Notes: generated by a model from the letters alone, not told the origin. Positions 12,002 to 21,015 are shown, numbered from the stretch's first letter. The stretch is 64,000 nucleotides of DNA from Actinotalea sp. Marseille-Q4924 (GCF_916618755.1 NZ_CAKAKB010000002.1:434001-498000), one strand, 5' to 3'. Made by a program: numbers and translations.

Positions 12002-13483
12002 ATGACCCCCACGCCGCGCACCTTCCCCGCCGACTTCCTCTGGGGTGCCGCGACCGCGTCCTACCAGATCGAGGGCGCTGTCGACGAAGGAGGGCGCGGC
12101 CCGTCCATCTGGGACACCTTCAGCCACACGCCCGGCAAGGTGCTGCACGGCGACACCGGTGACGTCGCGGCGGACCACTACCACCGCATGGCGGAGGACG
12201 TCGCGCACATGAAGGAGCTCGGGCTCGAGGCCTACCGCTTCTCCATCGCGTGGCCGCGCATCCAGCCCGCCGGCCGCGGCGCGGCGAACCCGGAGGGCCT
12301 CGACTTCTACTCCCGCCTCGTCGACGAGCTGCTGGCGGCCGGCATCCGGCCCGTCGCCACGCTGTACCACTGGGACCTCCCACAGGCGCTCGAGGACGAG
12401 GGCGGCTGGACCGCCCGGTCGACCGCCGAGGCGTTCGCCGGGTACGCGCGTGTCGTCGCCGAGGCGCTCGGCGACCGGGTCTGGATGTGGACGACCCTCA
12501 ACGAGCCGTGGTGCTCGTCGTTCCTCGGGTACGCCTCGGGCGTGCACGCGCCCGGGCGCACGGACGCCGCGGCGTCGCTGGCCGCCGTCCACCACCTCAA
12601 CCTCGGGCACGGCCTGGCCGTCCGGGCGATCCGGGACGTGCTCGGTGACGACGCTCGCGTGTCCGTCACGCTGAACCTCCACGTGACCCGCGCGGCGACC
12701 GACGCGCCCGAGGACCTCGACGCCAAGGCCCAGGTCGACGCGGTGGCCAACGAGGTCTTCCTCGGGCCGATGGTCGACGGCGCCTACCCGGACCGCGTGC
12801 GGACCGACACAGCGCACCTCACCGACTGGTCGTTCGTGCAGGAGGGAGACCTCGAGCTGATCCGCCAGCCGCTGACGGCGCTCGGGGTGAACTTCTACTC
12901 GACCGGTCGCGTACGCCGCCTGGGCGGCGATGCCGACCTCGCCGAGGCCGCGCGCGCCGACGGCCACGGGGCCTCGTCGCACAGCCCGTGGGTCGGGTGC
13001 GACCGGGTCGAGTGGCTGCCGCAGCCGGGACCGCACACCGCGATGGGCTGGAACATCGAGCCGCAGGGCCTCGTCGACGTGCTGCTCGAGCTGCACGAGC
13101 GCTACCCCACCCTGCCGCTCATGGTCACGGAGAACGGCGCGGCCTTCGAGGACGAGGTCACCGAGGACGGCCGCGTCCACGACGACCGTCGCGTCGCCTA
13201 CGTGCACGACCACCTCGAGGCCGTCGGCCGGGCGCGCGACGCCGGCGCGGACGTCCGCGGCTACTTCGTCTGGTCCCTCATGGACAACTTCGAGTGGGCG
13301 TACGGCTACGACCGCCGCTTCGGCGTCATCAGGGTGGACTACGACACCCTGCAGCGGACGTGGAAGGACTCCGCGCTGTGGTACCGCGAGGTCGTGCGCA
13401 CCCGGACCCTCGTCCCGGCCGGGGAGGCCGCGAGCCTGGCCCAGGTCGGCTCCACCGCCGAGGCCTCCCCGCAGCCCCGCTGA
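12002..13483 (+). CDS. GH1 family beta-glucosidase
   Basis: A cytoplasmic (no signal peptide) retaining beta-glucosidase of 493 residues, probably hydrolysing cellobiose and short cellodextrins after import. The GH1 landmarks are all present: [15 protein letters not shown] near the N-terminus, acid/base Glu168 in TLNEPW, the nucleophile Glu377 in VTENGA, and the C-terminal [22 protein letters not shown]. The ATG follows GAGGA by a normal spacing. Upstream is a LacI-type operator overlapping the promoter, so the gene is likely induced by a sugar. The gene stands alone; a GC-rich imperfect hairpin around 13533-13557 may terminate it. Confidence 0.95.
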   Translation: MTPTPRTFPADFLWGAATASYQIEGAVDEGGRGPSIWDTFSHTPGKVLHGDTGDVAADHYHRMAEDVAHMKELGLEAYRFSIAWPRIQPAGRGAANPEGLDFYSRLVDELLAAGIRPVATLYHWDLPQALEDEGGWTARSTAEAFAGYARVVAEALGDRVWMWTTLNEPWCSSFLGYASGVHAPGRTDAAASLAAVHHLNLGHGLAVRAIRDVLGDDARVSVTLNLHVTRAATDAPEDLDAKAQVDAVANEVFLGPMVDGAYPDRVRTDTAHLTDWSFVQEGDLELIRQPLTALGVNFYSTGRVRRLGGDADLAEAARADGHGASSHSPWVGCDRVEWLPQPGPHTAMGWNIEPQGLVDVLLELHERYPTLPLMVTENGAAFEDEVTEDGRVHDDRRVAYVHDHLEAVGRARDAGADVRGYFVWSLMDNFEWAYGYDRRFGVIRVDYDTLQRTWKDSALWYREVVRTRTLVPAGEAASLAQVGSTAEASPQPR

Positions 13484-13582
13484 CCCGCTGCGGGGCGGCC
13501 GGGCGACGCTCCGCCCGTCCCGCGACCGACGACGGCGCCCGGCCGAGCCCGGCGCCGCCGTCGGCGATGGGAGGATGCACCC

Positions 13583-13882
13583 ATGCCCAGGGGACGTCGG
13601 TCGAGCAAGCGCCCGTACGGCGCGCCGCCGGAGGCGCTGGACGTCGACCGCGCCCTCGGTGGGCGACGCAGCGAGTCCGCGGCCGACGGCGAGTGGACCG
13701 TGCAGCACGTCCGGGGTGGCGCCAAGACCTACACCTGCCCGGGCTGCCGGCAGGACGTGACGCCGGGGACGCCGCACGTCGTGGCCTGGCGTGCCGACGC
13801 GCTGCTGGGTGCCGAGGTCGCCGTCGAGGGGCGCCGGCACTGGCACTCCTCGTGCTGGCAGGCGCGGCACCACCGGCGCTGA
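13583..13882 (+). CDS. Conserved actinobacterial zinc-ribbon-like small protein
   Basis: A 99-residue basic protein. The N-terminus is Arg/Lys/Pro-rich, and the C-terminal half has a pattern of likely metal ligands: CPGC (about 53-56), then GTPHVVAW, and finally HWHSSCW near the end. This Cys2/His-Cys arrangement looks like a small zinc-binding fold. Similar proteins are widespread in actinobacteria, where databases often label them ATP/GTP-binding; no P-loop is visible here, so that label is not supported. The ATG follows GGGAGG with a normal spacing. The role is unknown. Confidence 0.75.
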   Translation: MPRGRRSSKRPYGAPPEALDVDRALGGRRSESAADGEWTVQHVRGGAKTYTCPGCRQDVTPGTPHVVAWRADALLGAEVAVEGRRHWHSSCWQARHHRR

Positions 13883-13985
13883 TCGGGCGGCGGCGCCGGC
13901 CGTCCCGCCGCTAGGCTCGCCCCGGTCGCCTGCGGCGGAGTGCGGGGACGGACCACGACGGCCGGACGGCCACCGAGGAGGGACC

Positions 13986-14813
13986 ATGACCACGGACGGC
14001 ATGCTGCGGCTGCACGTGCTGCGACAGGGCGCTCCGGACCGGCTGCCGCTCGTGCTTCTGCACGGCTTCCCGCTGGACCACCGGATGTGGCTGGACGTCA
14101 CCGACCTGCTGCCGGGGGACCCGACGGTCCTCGCACCTGACCTGCCCGGGTTCGGTGCCTCGCCGGCGGGGGAGGACGTCGCCGAGGCGCTCGGGGCGCC
14201 GACGGACGCGCCCTCGCTCGACGTCGCCGCCGACGCCGTCGCGGCCGCCCTGCAGGACGCCGGCGTCGAGCGCGCCGTCGTCGCGGGGCTGTCCATGGGC
14301 GGGTACGTGGCCATGGCGCTCCTCGAGCGCCATCCCGGGCTGGTCGCCGGGCTCGGGCTCATCGACACGAGATCGACCGCCGACGACGACGCCGCGCGCG
14401 CGCGGCGGCTGGACGTCGCTGCCACCGTGCTGGCGGAGATGCGCGTGGACGCGGTCTTCGGGATGCGCACCGCCGTGCTGGGCGCGACCAACCGGGTGGC
14501 ACGCCCGGACCTCGTCGACCGGATCGAGGGATGGATCCGGGATCAGGGCCCGGCCGCCGTGGCCTGGGCGCAGCGCGCGATGGCTTCTCGGCCGGACCGC
14601 ACCGAGGTCCTCGCGGGCTTCGACGGGCCCGCCGTCGTCGTGGTGGGCGAGGAGGACGAGCTCGCGCCGCCCCCTGCGGCCGAGCACATGGTGGACGTGC
14701 TGCGCGACGTGGAGCTCACGGTCGTGCCGCGGGCGGGCCACATGACGTCGAACGAGAGCCCGGAGCCGGTCGCCGCGGCGCTCGCCGGCCTGCTGCGTCG
14801 CGCGCAGGCCTGA
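13986..14813 (+). CDS. Alpha/beta-fold hydrolase
   Basis: A 275-residue protein with the classic alpha/beta hydrolase order: oxyanion-hole motif LLHGFPLD (24-31), nucleophile elbow GLSMGG with Ser103, a probable acid residue in GEEDEL (about Asp224), and the catalytic histidine in RAGHM (His252). There is no signal peptide, so it is cytosolic. The ATG at 13986 follows GAGGAGGGA. The same frame continues upstream, but that sequence is shadow. It is convergent with the next minus-strand gene. The substrate cannot be told; family members include esterases, lactonases and haloperoxidase-like enzymes. Confidence 0.9.
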   Translation: MTTDGMLRLHVLRQGAPDRLPLVLLHGFPLDHRMWLDVTDLLPGDPTVLAPDLPGFGASPAGEDVAEALGAPTDAPSLDVAADAVAAALQDAGVERAVVAGLSMGGYVAMALLERHPGLVAGLGLIDTRSTADDDAARARRLDVAATVLAEMRVDAVFGMRTAVLGATNRVARPDLVDRIEGWIRDQGPAAVAWAQRAMASRPDRTEVLAGFDGPAVVVVGEEDELAPPPAAEHMVDVLRDVELTVVPRAGHMTSNESPEPVAAALAGLLRRAQA

Positions 14814-14870
14814 GGGCGGTCGGTCCGACGGTCCGACGGGCCGCGCCGTCGCCGGTCTGCCGAGAGCCGT

Positions 14871-15281
14871 CTACCGCTCGAGCGCCGCTCGCAGCGCGTC
14901 GGCCAGGTCGACGGACTCGCCGTCCCGGCCGCCCCGACCCAGGACCAGCGGCGGGTCGGCCGGCTCGGGCTCGACCCCGCGCAGCAGCGCGCGCACGCCG
15001 GCCGGGACGCTCAGCACGTAGAAGTCGCCCGCCGTGGAGACCGCCACCGACTCGTTGCTGCGCAGGTACCAGCCCTCCAGCGGGGTGCGGTACCGGTGCC
15101 GGCCGTCGTAGCTCCGGGCGCGCAGCGGCACCGGCTCGACGCCGATCCGCCGGGCCTCGGTGACGAAGTCGGCGAGGAGGCGACGCGCGGCGGCGTGCTC
15201 GGCGGCCTGGCGCTGCGCGAGCGCATCCGCCTGCGCCGCGGCCGCGTCGCGGCGACGGCTGCGCCAGTCCTCGTCGGCCAT
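14871..15281 (-). CDS. Conserved hypothetical protein
   Basis: A 136-residue soluble protein. Its N-terminal third is an Ala/Arg/Gln-rich charged helix (WRSRRRDAAAAQADALAQRQAAEHAAARR). A compact domain follows, with RSYDGRHRYRTPLEGWYLRSNESVAVSTAGDFYVLSVP, which reads as a set of beta strands. No catalytic motif is recognised. The ATG at 15281 follows GCGAGG at a reasonable spacing. The gene lies 25 bases downstream of the large coiled-coil gene on the same strand and is probably co-transcribed with it. Confidence 0.75.
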   Translation of the reverse strand: MADEDWRSRRRDAAAAQADALAQRQAAEHAAARRLLADFVTEARRIGVEPVPLRARSYDGRHRYRTPLEGWYLRSNESVAVSTAGDFYVLSVPAGVRALLRGVEPEPADPPLVLGRGGRDGESVDLADALRAALER

Positions 15282-15306
15282 GACGTCGCGCCTCGCAGCC
15301 GGTCGA

Positions 15307-17595
15307 TCAGGCGCGGGACCGGCGGGCGGCCGTCGAGCGGGCGCCGGTCGCGTCCTTCGCGCGGGGTGCGGGGACCGAGGCGCCGTCGTCGTCATGCGAC
15401 CCGGCGTCGGGCCCGGCGTCGTCGGGTCCCTCGTCGTCGGGTCCCTCGTCGTCGGGGCCGTCGTCGGGTCCCTCGTCGTCCGTGGCGACGTCGCCGGCCT
15501 CCCCGGCGGGCGCGGCGTCGGACGTCTCCGTGGTGGTCGGCTCCTCGTCGTCCGCCGCGGACGCGTCGGCGCGGTCCGACTCCTCGGCGTCGTCGCCGTC
15601 GCCCCCCGCGGCGTCGTCCGCCACCGCACCGTCGTCGTCCCCGAGCGCGGGGGTCGCGGCGGCGCCGTCCTCGGCGACCTCCGCCGTGGCGTCGTCGGAG
15701 TCCTCCAGCGCCGCGGGGACACCGGTCGCGACGAACCGCGCCTCGGCGTCGATCGCCCGCTCGAGGGTGCGACGGTTCGGCACGGGGTCGTGGCCCAGGA
15801 GGTTCCGCAGCTCGTCGAGGTAGCTCGTGATCGCCTCGCGCTGGCGGTTGAGGTCCTCGACCTGCCGCTGGGCACTCGTCCGCTCCCGCTCCGCCTCGGT
15901 CATGGCGTCGGACAGGGAGCGCTCGGCGTGCTCGCGCGCGTCGCCGACGACCCGGTCCGCGTTGCGCCGGGCGTTCGACAGCAGCTCCTTGGCGTGCGTG
16001 TCCGCGTCCCGGCGGATGTTCTCCGCCTGCTCGAGGGCCAGCGCCACGCGGCGCTCGGCGTCGGCGGCGTGGGCCTCGGCGTCCGAGACGAGGCGCTCGG
16101 TCTCGGCCCGGGCGGCCTCGTGGCGCTCGCCGTCGGCCCGCTCGGACGCCTCCCGGCGGGACGCGATCTCGAGCTCGGCCTCGGCGAGCGTGCGCCGGGC
16201 CTCCTCCCGCAGGGCGTCCGACTCCACCTTGGCGGCGCCGGTCAGCTCGGCGGCGGCACGCTGCGCCTCCGTGGTGAGCCGGTCGACCTCGAGACGTGTC
16301 CGTTCGCGCAGCTCGGTGGACTCGCGCAGCGTGAGCGAGCGCAGCTCGGCCGTCTCCCGCTCGGTCGTCGCGCGGAGCTCGGCGGCCTCCTGCTCCGTGG
16401 TCGCACGCAGGTCCGTCGTCTCCCGCGCCGTGCGCTCCCGCAGCTCGGTCGTCTCCCGCTCCGCCGCCACGCGCAGCTCCGAGGCGTAGGCGTCCGCGTC
16501 GGCGCGCTGGGCGGCGATCTCGTCGCCCACGGCCGCGCGCAGGGCGGCCACCTCGTCGGCGACGGTGGACCGCAGCTCGGCGACCTCGCGGTCCGCCGTC
16601 GCCCGGACGAACCCGGCGTACTGGTCCGCCTCCGCCCGCACCGCCGCGGCCTCGGTCTCCGCCCGCTGCGCCAGAGCGCGTGCGTCACGCTCCGCGGCGG
16701 CGCGGAGGGCGTCGGCCTTCTCGGCCGCGTCCGCCCGCACCTGTGCGGCTGCGGCCTCGGTCCGGCGGCGCAGGTCGCCCGTCTCGCGCTCCGCGGTCGT
16801 CCGCAGCGTCGCGACGTACTCCTCGGCGTCCGCACGCAGGTCGGCGGTCTCCGCCGCGGTGCGCTGACGCAGGTCCGTCGTCTCCGCGTCGGCGGTGGCC
16901 CGAAGGTCCTCCGCGTAGTGCTCGGCCTCCTCGCGAAGTCGCGTCGTCTCGGACTCCGTGGTGCTGCGCAGCTCCGCCGCCGCGCGCTCCGTCTCGACCC
17001 GCAGCTCGGTCGTCTCCCGCTCCACGGTCGCCCGGAGCGTGCCGAGCTCGCGCTCGAGCGTGGTGCGCCGCTCGCTCTCCTCGGTCGTGATGGCGCTGGA
17101 GATCCGGGCGGCCTCGCGCTCCGCCGAGCCGACGAGCTCCTCCGCGCGGCGCTGGGCCGACGTCACGGCATGCTCGGACTCCGACGCCGCCGTGCTGCGC
17201 AGGTCCTCGGCCTCGCGGCGGGCCGTGGCGAGCATCTCGGCGACCTCGTTCTCGGCGCGGGCACGCATCTGGTCCGCGGCGAGCTTCGCCCGTGCGACCG
17301 AGTCCGCCGCCTGGGCGTTCGCCTGCGCGACGACGTCGGAGGACTGCTCCTCGGCCGAGCGGAGCAGGTGCTCGATGCGCGAGCCGAGACCGGAGTAGGT
17401 GGGCCGCTCCGCCTCGCGGAGCTGCCGGTGCGCCTCGGACAGCTCGCCCGCGATCTGCATGGCGCGCGAGTCGAGCTGCTCGACCTGCCCGCGGGCGTCC
17501 CCGAGCTGCTTCTCCAGGGTCTGCAGTCGCTGCTCGACCTGGACGCGGTCGTAGCCCCGCATGACGACGGGGAAGATCGGACGCTCGTCGGGCAC
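15307..17595 (-). CDS. FilP/Scy-like long coiled-coil protein with DivIVA-like N-terminus
   Basis: A 762-residue, almost wholly helical protein. Residues 1-60 (FPVVMRGYDRVQVEQRLQTLE) resemble the membrane-curvature-sensing N-terminus of DivIVA-type proteins, and PTYSGLGSRIEHLLRSAEEQ (65-84) is shared with the Streptomyces polarity proteins Scy and FilP. Residues 90-584 are about 45 consecutive 11-residue repeats with no insertion or deletion, mostly ending Leu-Arg. QREAITSYLDELRNLLG follows. The last 130 residues are an acidic, disordered tail rich in Asp, Glu, Gly and Pro. The GTG at 17595 is preceded by AGGAGG. A structural role in cell shape or polar organisation is inferred; a cellulose-binding label used for relatives has no support here. 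Confidence 0.85.
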   Translation of the reverse strand: MPDERPIFPVVMRGYDRVQVEQRLQTLEKQLGDARGQVEQLDSRAMQIAGELSEAHRQLREAERPTYSGLGSRIEHLLRSAEEQSSDVVAQANAQAADSVARAKLAADQMRARAENEVAEMLATARREAEDLRSTAASESEHAVTSAQRRAEELVGSAEREAARISSAITTEESERRTTLERELGTLRATVERETTELRVETERAAAELRSTTESETTRLREEAEHYAEDLRATADAETTDLRQRTAAETADLRADAEEYVATLRTTAERETGDLRRRTEAAAAQVRADAAEKADALRAAAERDARALAQRAETEAAAVRAEADQYAGFVRATADREVAELRSTVADEVAALRAAVGDEIAAQRADADAYASELRVAAERETTELRERTARETTDLRATTEQEAAELRATTERETAELRSLTLRESTELRERTRLEVDRLTTEAQRAAAELTGAAKVESDALREEARRTLAEAELEIASRREASERADGERHEAARAETERLVSDAEAHAADAERRVALALEQAENIRRDADTHAKELLSNARRNADRVVGDAREHAERSLSDAMTEAERERTSAQRQVEDLNRQREAITSYLDELRNLLGHDPVPNRRTLERAIDAEARFVATGVPAALEDSDDATAEVAEDGAAATPALGDDDGAVADDAAGGDGDDAEESDRADASAADDEEPTTTETSDAAPAGEAGDVATDDEGPDDGPDDEGPDDEGPDDAGPDAGSHDDDGASVPAPRAKDATGARSTAARRSRA
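15418..15474. repeat. 15-bp tandem repeat coding for an acidic EGPDD tail
   Basis: Three full copies of GTCGTCGGGTCCCTC and one 12-base variant lie head to tail inside the coiled-coil gene. On the minus strand they encode repeated Glu-Gly-Pro-Asp-Asp. Such repeats expand and contract by slippage, so copy number probably varies between strains. Confidence 0.85.
15844..17328 (-). repeat. Array of about 45 hendecad (33-bp) protein repeats
   Basis: Residues 90-584 of the coiled-coil protein can be cut into 11-residue units in one unbroken register. Examples are ATVERETTELR, STTESETTRLR, ATADAETTDLR, ATTEQEAAELR and ATTERETAELR. Units 9-34 are the most regular, and nearly all of them end in a hydrophobic residue plus Arg. 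Hendecads form nearly straight or right-handed coiled coils, so the region should be a rod. Confidence 0.85.
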
Positions 17596-17774
17596 TGCAT
17601 CCTCCTGGCGAAGCTCGGGTGTTCCCGCGCGGCGGCGGCGGCCCGGACGGGCGCCTTGCCGCGCCGTGGACGACGGCCGGTGCTGCGGTGGCTGCCGCCG
17701 CACCGTCTCTCAGGGTAACGGTCGCCGAACGGGGCCCGTCCCGCTCGAGGCGACCACGGACAGGGGCCTGACCT

Positions 17775-19034
17775 ATGGTTGATCGTCACCTCCGAAGGGA
17801 TCTGCTCGTGCTCCAGCGCGCTCTGGGGGCGCTCCTGTGCGTCCTGGGCCTCGTCGTCGCCGGCCTGGCCGTGGCGTCCGCCACCGTCTGGCGGGCGCCG
17901 GACACGCTCACGGCGTCGGCCACGGCCGACGGCACCCTGCTCATGACGGACCCGGGGGTCCTCGACCTCGCGGCCGACGACGTCACGGTCCGGGCCGAGG
18001 CCGACGGCGCGACCGTCGCCGTCGCGCTGGGCCGCACCGTCGACGTCGAGGGGTGGGTCGGCGAGGACCCGGTCACCCGGGTCACCGGGCTGGCCGACCG
18101 CACGACGCTCGCGACCGACGGCGGCGCCGGGGGAGCGGAGCAGGCCGCCGCTCCCGACCCCCGCGGCTCCGACCTGTGGGTCGAGGAGGTCTCGGGCGAG
18201 GGGACCGCGGAGCTCGTCTGGGAGGCGCAGGACGGACGGTGGAGCGTCCTCGTCGCCTCGGTCGACCCCGCCGTCCAGCCCACCCTCACGCTGTCCTGGC
18301 CGCAGACCGTCACGACCCCGTGGCTGGTCCCCGGGCTGGTCGTCGGTGGCCTCCTGCTCCTCGCCGGCCTGGTGCTGCTGCTCTTCGCGCTGCGATCGCG
18401 ACGGGCTCGCCCGGTCGCGTCGGTGGGCGCCTCGGACCCCGCACTGACCAGCCGGCCGCCAGGCTCCGGCGCGCAGGCCGACGGGACTGCTGCGGCGGGA
18501 GACCGGCCGCTCACACGACGGGAGATGCGGGAGCTGCAGACGCGCACGACCGCCGGCGCCGCGGCGACGTCGGACGACCCGTCGGCCACTACGCCGATGC
18601 CCGTCGCCCCGCCGACCCCGGCCGACATCCGGCCCGCTCGGGCGACGGGTGGACCGCCCGCGGACGCGGCACCGGGCACCACCCCGGTGCGCCCGGTGCG
18701 CCCGACGCCGGCCCGCCCCAGCGGCGCGGCCCCGGCCCCGCACGACGCAGCGCCGGCGCAGCCGGACGACGCAGCGCCGGCGTCGCCGCCCCCCGCGCCG
18801 TCGGCACCCGCTCCCGCCCCGTCGTCACCCGCTCCCGCGCCGTCGGCACCCGCGCCTGCCCGCGCCCCGTCCGCGTGGCGTCAGACCTGGGGACTGCCGG
18901 GCGGTGGTGACGCGGCGACCGGCGGGTCGGGCGGCGACACCGCGGACGCCGCTGCCCCGAAGGCCCCGGCCCGACCGGATGCGGACGACACCCCGGACGA
19001 CCGACGGACCGACGACGAGGGAGGAGCACGATGA
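17775..19034 (+). CDS. Membrane protein with extracytoplasmic domain and Pro/Ala-rich tail
   Basis: A 419-residue protein, divergent from the coiled-coil gene. There are two membrane segments, about residues 16-36 and 183-206. Between them lies a 145-residue domain predicted outside the membrane, with beta-rich sequence (TLTASATADGTLLMTDPGVL, VTVRAEADGATVAVALGRTVDVEGWVG). After the second helix come 210 cytoplasmic residues that are extremely rich in Pro, Ala and Thr and end with a charged stretch. No known domain is recognised. ATG 17775 is used; an in-frame GTG at 17808 would still keep the first helix. The stop overlaps the following lipoprotein gene (ATGA), so the two are coupled. Confidence 0.8.
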   Translation: MVDRHLRRDLLVLQRALGALLCVLGLVVAGLAVASATVWRAPDTLTASATADGTLLMTDPGVLDLAADDVTVRAEADGATVAVALGRTVDVEGWVGEDPVTRVTGLADRTTLATDGGAGGAEQAAAPDPRGSDLWVEEVSGEGTAELVWEAQDGRWSVLVASVDPAVQPTLTLSWPQTVTTPWLVPGLVVGGLLLLAGLVLLLFALRSRRARPVASVGASDPALTSRPPGSGAQADGTAAAGDRPLTRREMRELQTRTTAGAAATSDDPSATTPMPVAPPTPADIRPARATGGPPADAAPGTTPVRPVRPTPARPSGAAPAPHDAAPAQPDDAAPASPPPAPSAPAPAPSSPAPAPSAPAPARAPSAWRQTWGLPGGGDAATGGSGGDTADAAAPKAPARPDADDTPDDRRTDDEGGAR

Positions 19035-20038
19035 CGCGCCGTCACGGCTTCCGTGTCCCCCCACCCGCCCGTGCGCTCGGTGCCGTGGTGGGCGCGGCCC
19101 TGCTGGCCGGGTGCGCCCAGCCGCTGCCGACACCGTCCCCCGAGCCGGTCCCCGCGACGCCGTCGTCCTCCGTCACGCCGGAGCAGGCGGAGGACGTGCT
19201 CGCAGCGATGGCCGAGGCGGTCGCGGCTGCGGACGCCGCGAAGGCGGTCGACCCGGCGGCCACCCGCGTCACTGGCCCCGCAGCGACGCTGCGCACCGCC
19301 GAGTACACGCTCGCGGCGGCCGGCGCCGAGGGGGCCGTCACCCCGCTGCCCGAGGCCGCGCAGACCATCGTCACCACGGCGACGGACGAGTGGCCGCGCA
19401 CGATGGTCGTCGTCACGGAGCCGCCGGCGGACCTGCAGGCGCCGCTGCTGCTCACCCTCGTCCAGGAGGGGCCGCGTGACCCGTACCGGCTGTGGGCCTG
19501 GGTGCGCCTCTTCCCCGGGACGCAGATGCCCCCGACCGCACAGCCCGAGGTGGGCAACGCGCCCGTCCCGCCGGACTCCACGGACGTCCTCGTGCCGCCC
19601 GCGGAGCTCATGCAGCGCTACGTGGACGTCCTGACCAACGGCGACGCGTCCCCGCACGCGGGGCTGTTCGGCGCGGACCCCTTGCGGGAGAACCTCACAG
19701 GGCTGCGCCAGGCGTACGCGCAGACCGCCGCGAACGGGGGCACCGTCACGGAGAGCATCATGCCGCTGGAGGAGGGCCCCGTCGCGATCGGCACCGCGGA
19801 CGGGGGGGCCATCGTCACCGGCGGCTTCCGGCTGACGATCTCCATCGCCCTCCAGGACAGCACCCTCACGGTGGACCCCGCGACGGCGGCCTTCCTGGGT
19901 GGCGCGACGACGCTCGCCTCGTCCCTCGAGCTCACCTTCGTCGGTACCGTTGCCTTCGACGTCCCGCCGGCCGGCAGCGACGAGCAGGTCACGCTGCTCG
20001 GCGGCGAGTTCTCGCTGACCGGCGCCACCGGAGCCTGA
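19031..20038 (+). CDS. Putative lipoprotein of unknown function
   Basis: A 335-residue exported lipoprotein. A basic n-region and hydrophobic helix lead to the lipobox LAGC with Cys28 as the lipidation site. A Pro/Ser/Thr-rich linker (QPLPTPSPEPVPATPSSSV) then precedes a folded domain with two halves, the second containing LFGADPLRENLTGLRQAYAQTAANGGTVT. No enzymatic motif is visible. It is translationally coupled to the upstream membrane protein and followed closely by the thioredoxin-like/TPR gene. The three genes probably act together at the envelope, but this is inference from layout. Confidence 0.82.
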   Translation: MTRRHGFRVPPPARALGAVVGAALLAGCAQPLPTPSPEPVPATPSSSVTPEQAEDVLAAMAEAVAAADAAKAVDPAATRVTGPAATLRTAEYTLAAAGAEGAVTPLPEAAQTIVTTATDEWPRTMVVVTEPPADLQAPLLLTLVQEGPRDPYRLWAWVRLFPGTQMPPTAQPEVGNAPVPPDSTDVLVPPAELMQRYVDVLTNGDASPHAGLFGADPLRENLTGLRQAYAQTAANGGTVTESIMPLEEGPVAIGTADGGAIVTGGFRLTISIALQDSTLTVDPATAAFLGGATTLASSLELTFVGTVAFDVPPAGSDEQVTLLGGEFSLTGATGA

Positions 20039-20064
20039 GTCCCGACCTTCCCGGAGAGTCCCGC

Positions 20065-21015
20065 ATGACGCAGCCCACCGGCCCCCGCCCGCGCCTCGAC
20101 GTGCGTGGCGCGGTCGACCTCTCAGCCCTCGGGCGCCCGCCCGCCCCGGCACCCGGCGGTCCCGCGGGCGCCGCACCGGCGGGGGACGACGGCGTCGCGG
20201 CCGGCGTGGTCGTCGACGTCACGGAGGCCACCTTCCCGGAGGTGGTGCAGCGCTCCGTCGAGGTGCCGGTGCTGCTCTCCCTGTGGGCGGCGGGGGACGC
20301 GGCGAGCACCTCCGTCACCGCGACCCTCGTCCAGATCGCGGGCGAGCTGGGCGGCCGGCTCCTCGTCGGCCGCATCGACGTCGAGCGCAGCCCGCAGGTC
20401 GCGCAGGCGGTGTCCGCGCAGTCCGGCAGCACCGTCGTCGCCGTGGTGAAGGGGCAGGCGGTCCCGCTGCCACCGCTCGAGCAGGCCACCGCGGAGCAGG
20501 TGCGCGCCGTCGTGGACCAGGTGCTCCAGATGGCCGAGGCGAACGGGGTCACCGGCCGTGTCGACGTCGGTGGCGAGGCGCCGGAGCCCGAGGAGCCGCC
20601 GCTCCCGCCGCTGCACCAGGAGGCGTACGACGCCATCGAGCGCGACGACCTCGACGCGGCCGCGTCCGCCTACACCAGGGCGCTCGCGGAGAACCCGCGC
20701 GACGAGGACGCCCGGATCGGTCTGGCCCAGGTGGAGCTCCTGCGCCGCACGCAGGACGTCGACCCGGCGACGGCGCGGGCCGCCGCAGCCGCGGACGCGA
20801 CGGACGTCGAGGCGCAGCTCCTGGTCGCCGACCTCGACGTCCTCGGCGGGAAGGTGGAGGACGCGTTCACCCGCCTGGTAGACACGGTCCGGCGCACCGC
20901 GGGCGACGACCGCGAGCGGGCGCGGGTCCGGCTGGTGGAGCTCTTCGCCGTGGTCGGCGACACGGACCCGCGCGTCATGACCGCGCGTCGCGCGCTGGCG
21001 AGCGCGCTGTACTGA
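20065..21015 (+). CDS. Thioredoxin-like/TPR protein of the CnoX (YbbN) type
   Basis: A 316-residue cytosolic protein. After a Pro/Ala-rich leader, residues 48-160 follow the thioredoxin fold (ATFPEVVQRSVEVPVLLSLWAAGDAASTS, then a RIDVERSPQVAQAVSAQSGSTVVAVVKGQ strand-helix pair). The redox CxxC is missing: the usual WCxxC position reads WAAGDAA. The C-terminal 130 residues are TPR-like helices (AYDAIERDDLDAAASAYTRALAENPRDEDARIGLAQ). E. coli CnoX (YbbN) has this architecture and is a holdase co-chaperone. ATG 20065 follows CGGAGAG. The gene is convergent with glgB, with a strong shared terminator between them. Confidence 0.88.
   Translation: MTQPTGPRPRLDVRGAVDLSALGRPPAPAPGGPAGAAPAGDDGVAAGVVVDVTEATFPEVVQRSVEVPVLLSLWAAGDAASTSVTATLVQIAGELGGRLLVGRIDVERSPQVAQAVSAQSGSTVVAVVKGQAVPLPPLEQATAEQVRAVVDQVLQMAEANGVTGRVDVGGEAPEPEEPPLPPLHQEAYDAIERDDLDAAASAYTRALAENPRDEDARIGLAQVELLRRTQDVDPATARAAAAADATDVEAQLLVADLDVLGGKVEDAFTRLVDTVRRTAGDDRERARVRLVELFAVVGDTDPRVMTARRALASALY

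Noticed and set aside
11468-14491. A minus-strand frame of about 1,000 codons opposite pdxH, GH1 and the hydrolase
   Set aside because: It overlaps three solid plus-strand genes and shows no recognisable protein feature.
14814-14870. GGTCCGACGG short repeats between the hydrolase and the minus-strand gene
   Set aside because: Only two imperfect copies in a GC-rich 57-base gap; no clear stem or function.
15418-15474. CRISPR-like short repeats
   Set aside because: The units are contiguous with no spacers and are in-frame coding sequence.
15160-17718. A plus-strand frame of about 850 codons opposite the coiled-coil gene
   Set aside because: Its apparent LGR repeat is the mirror of the 33-bp hendecad array on the minus strand; no ribosome-binding site or independent domain.
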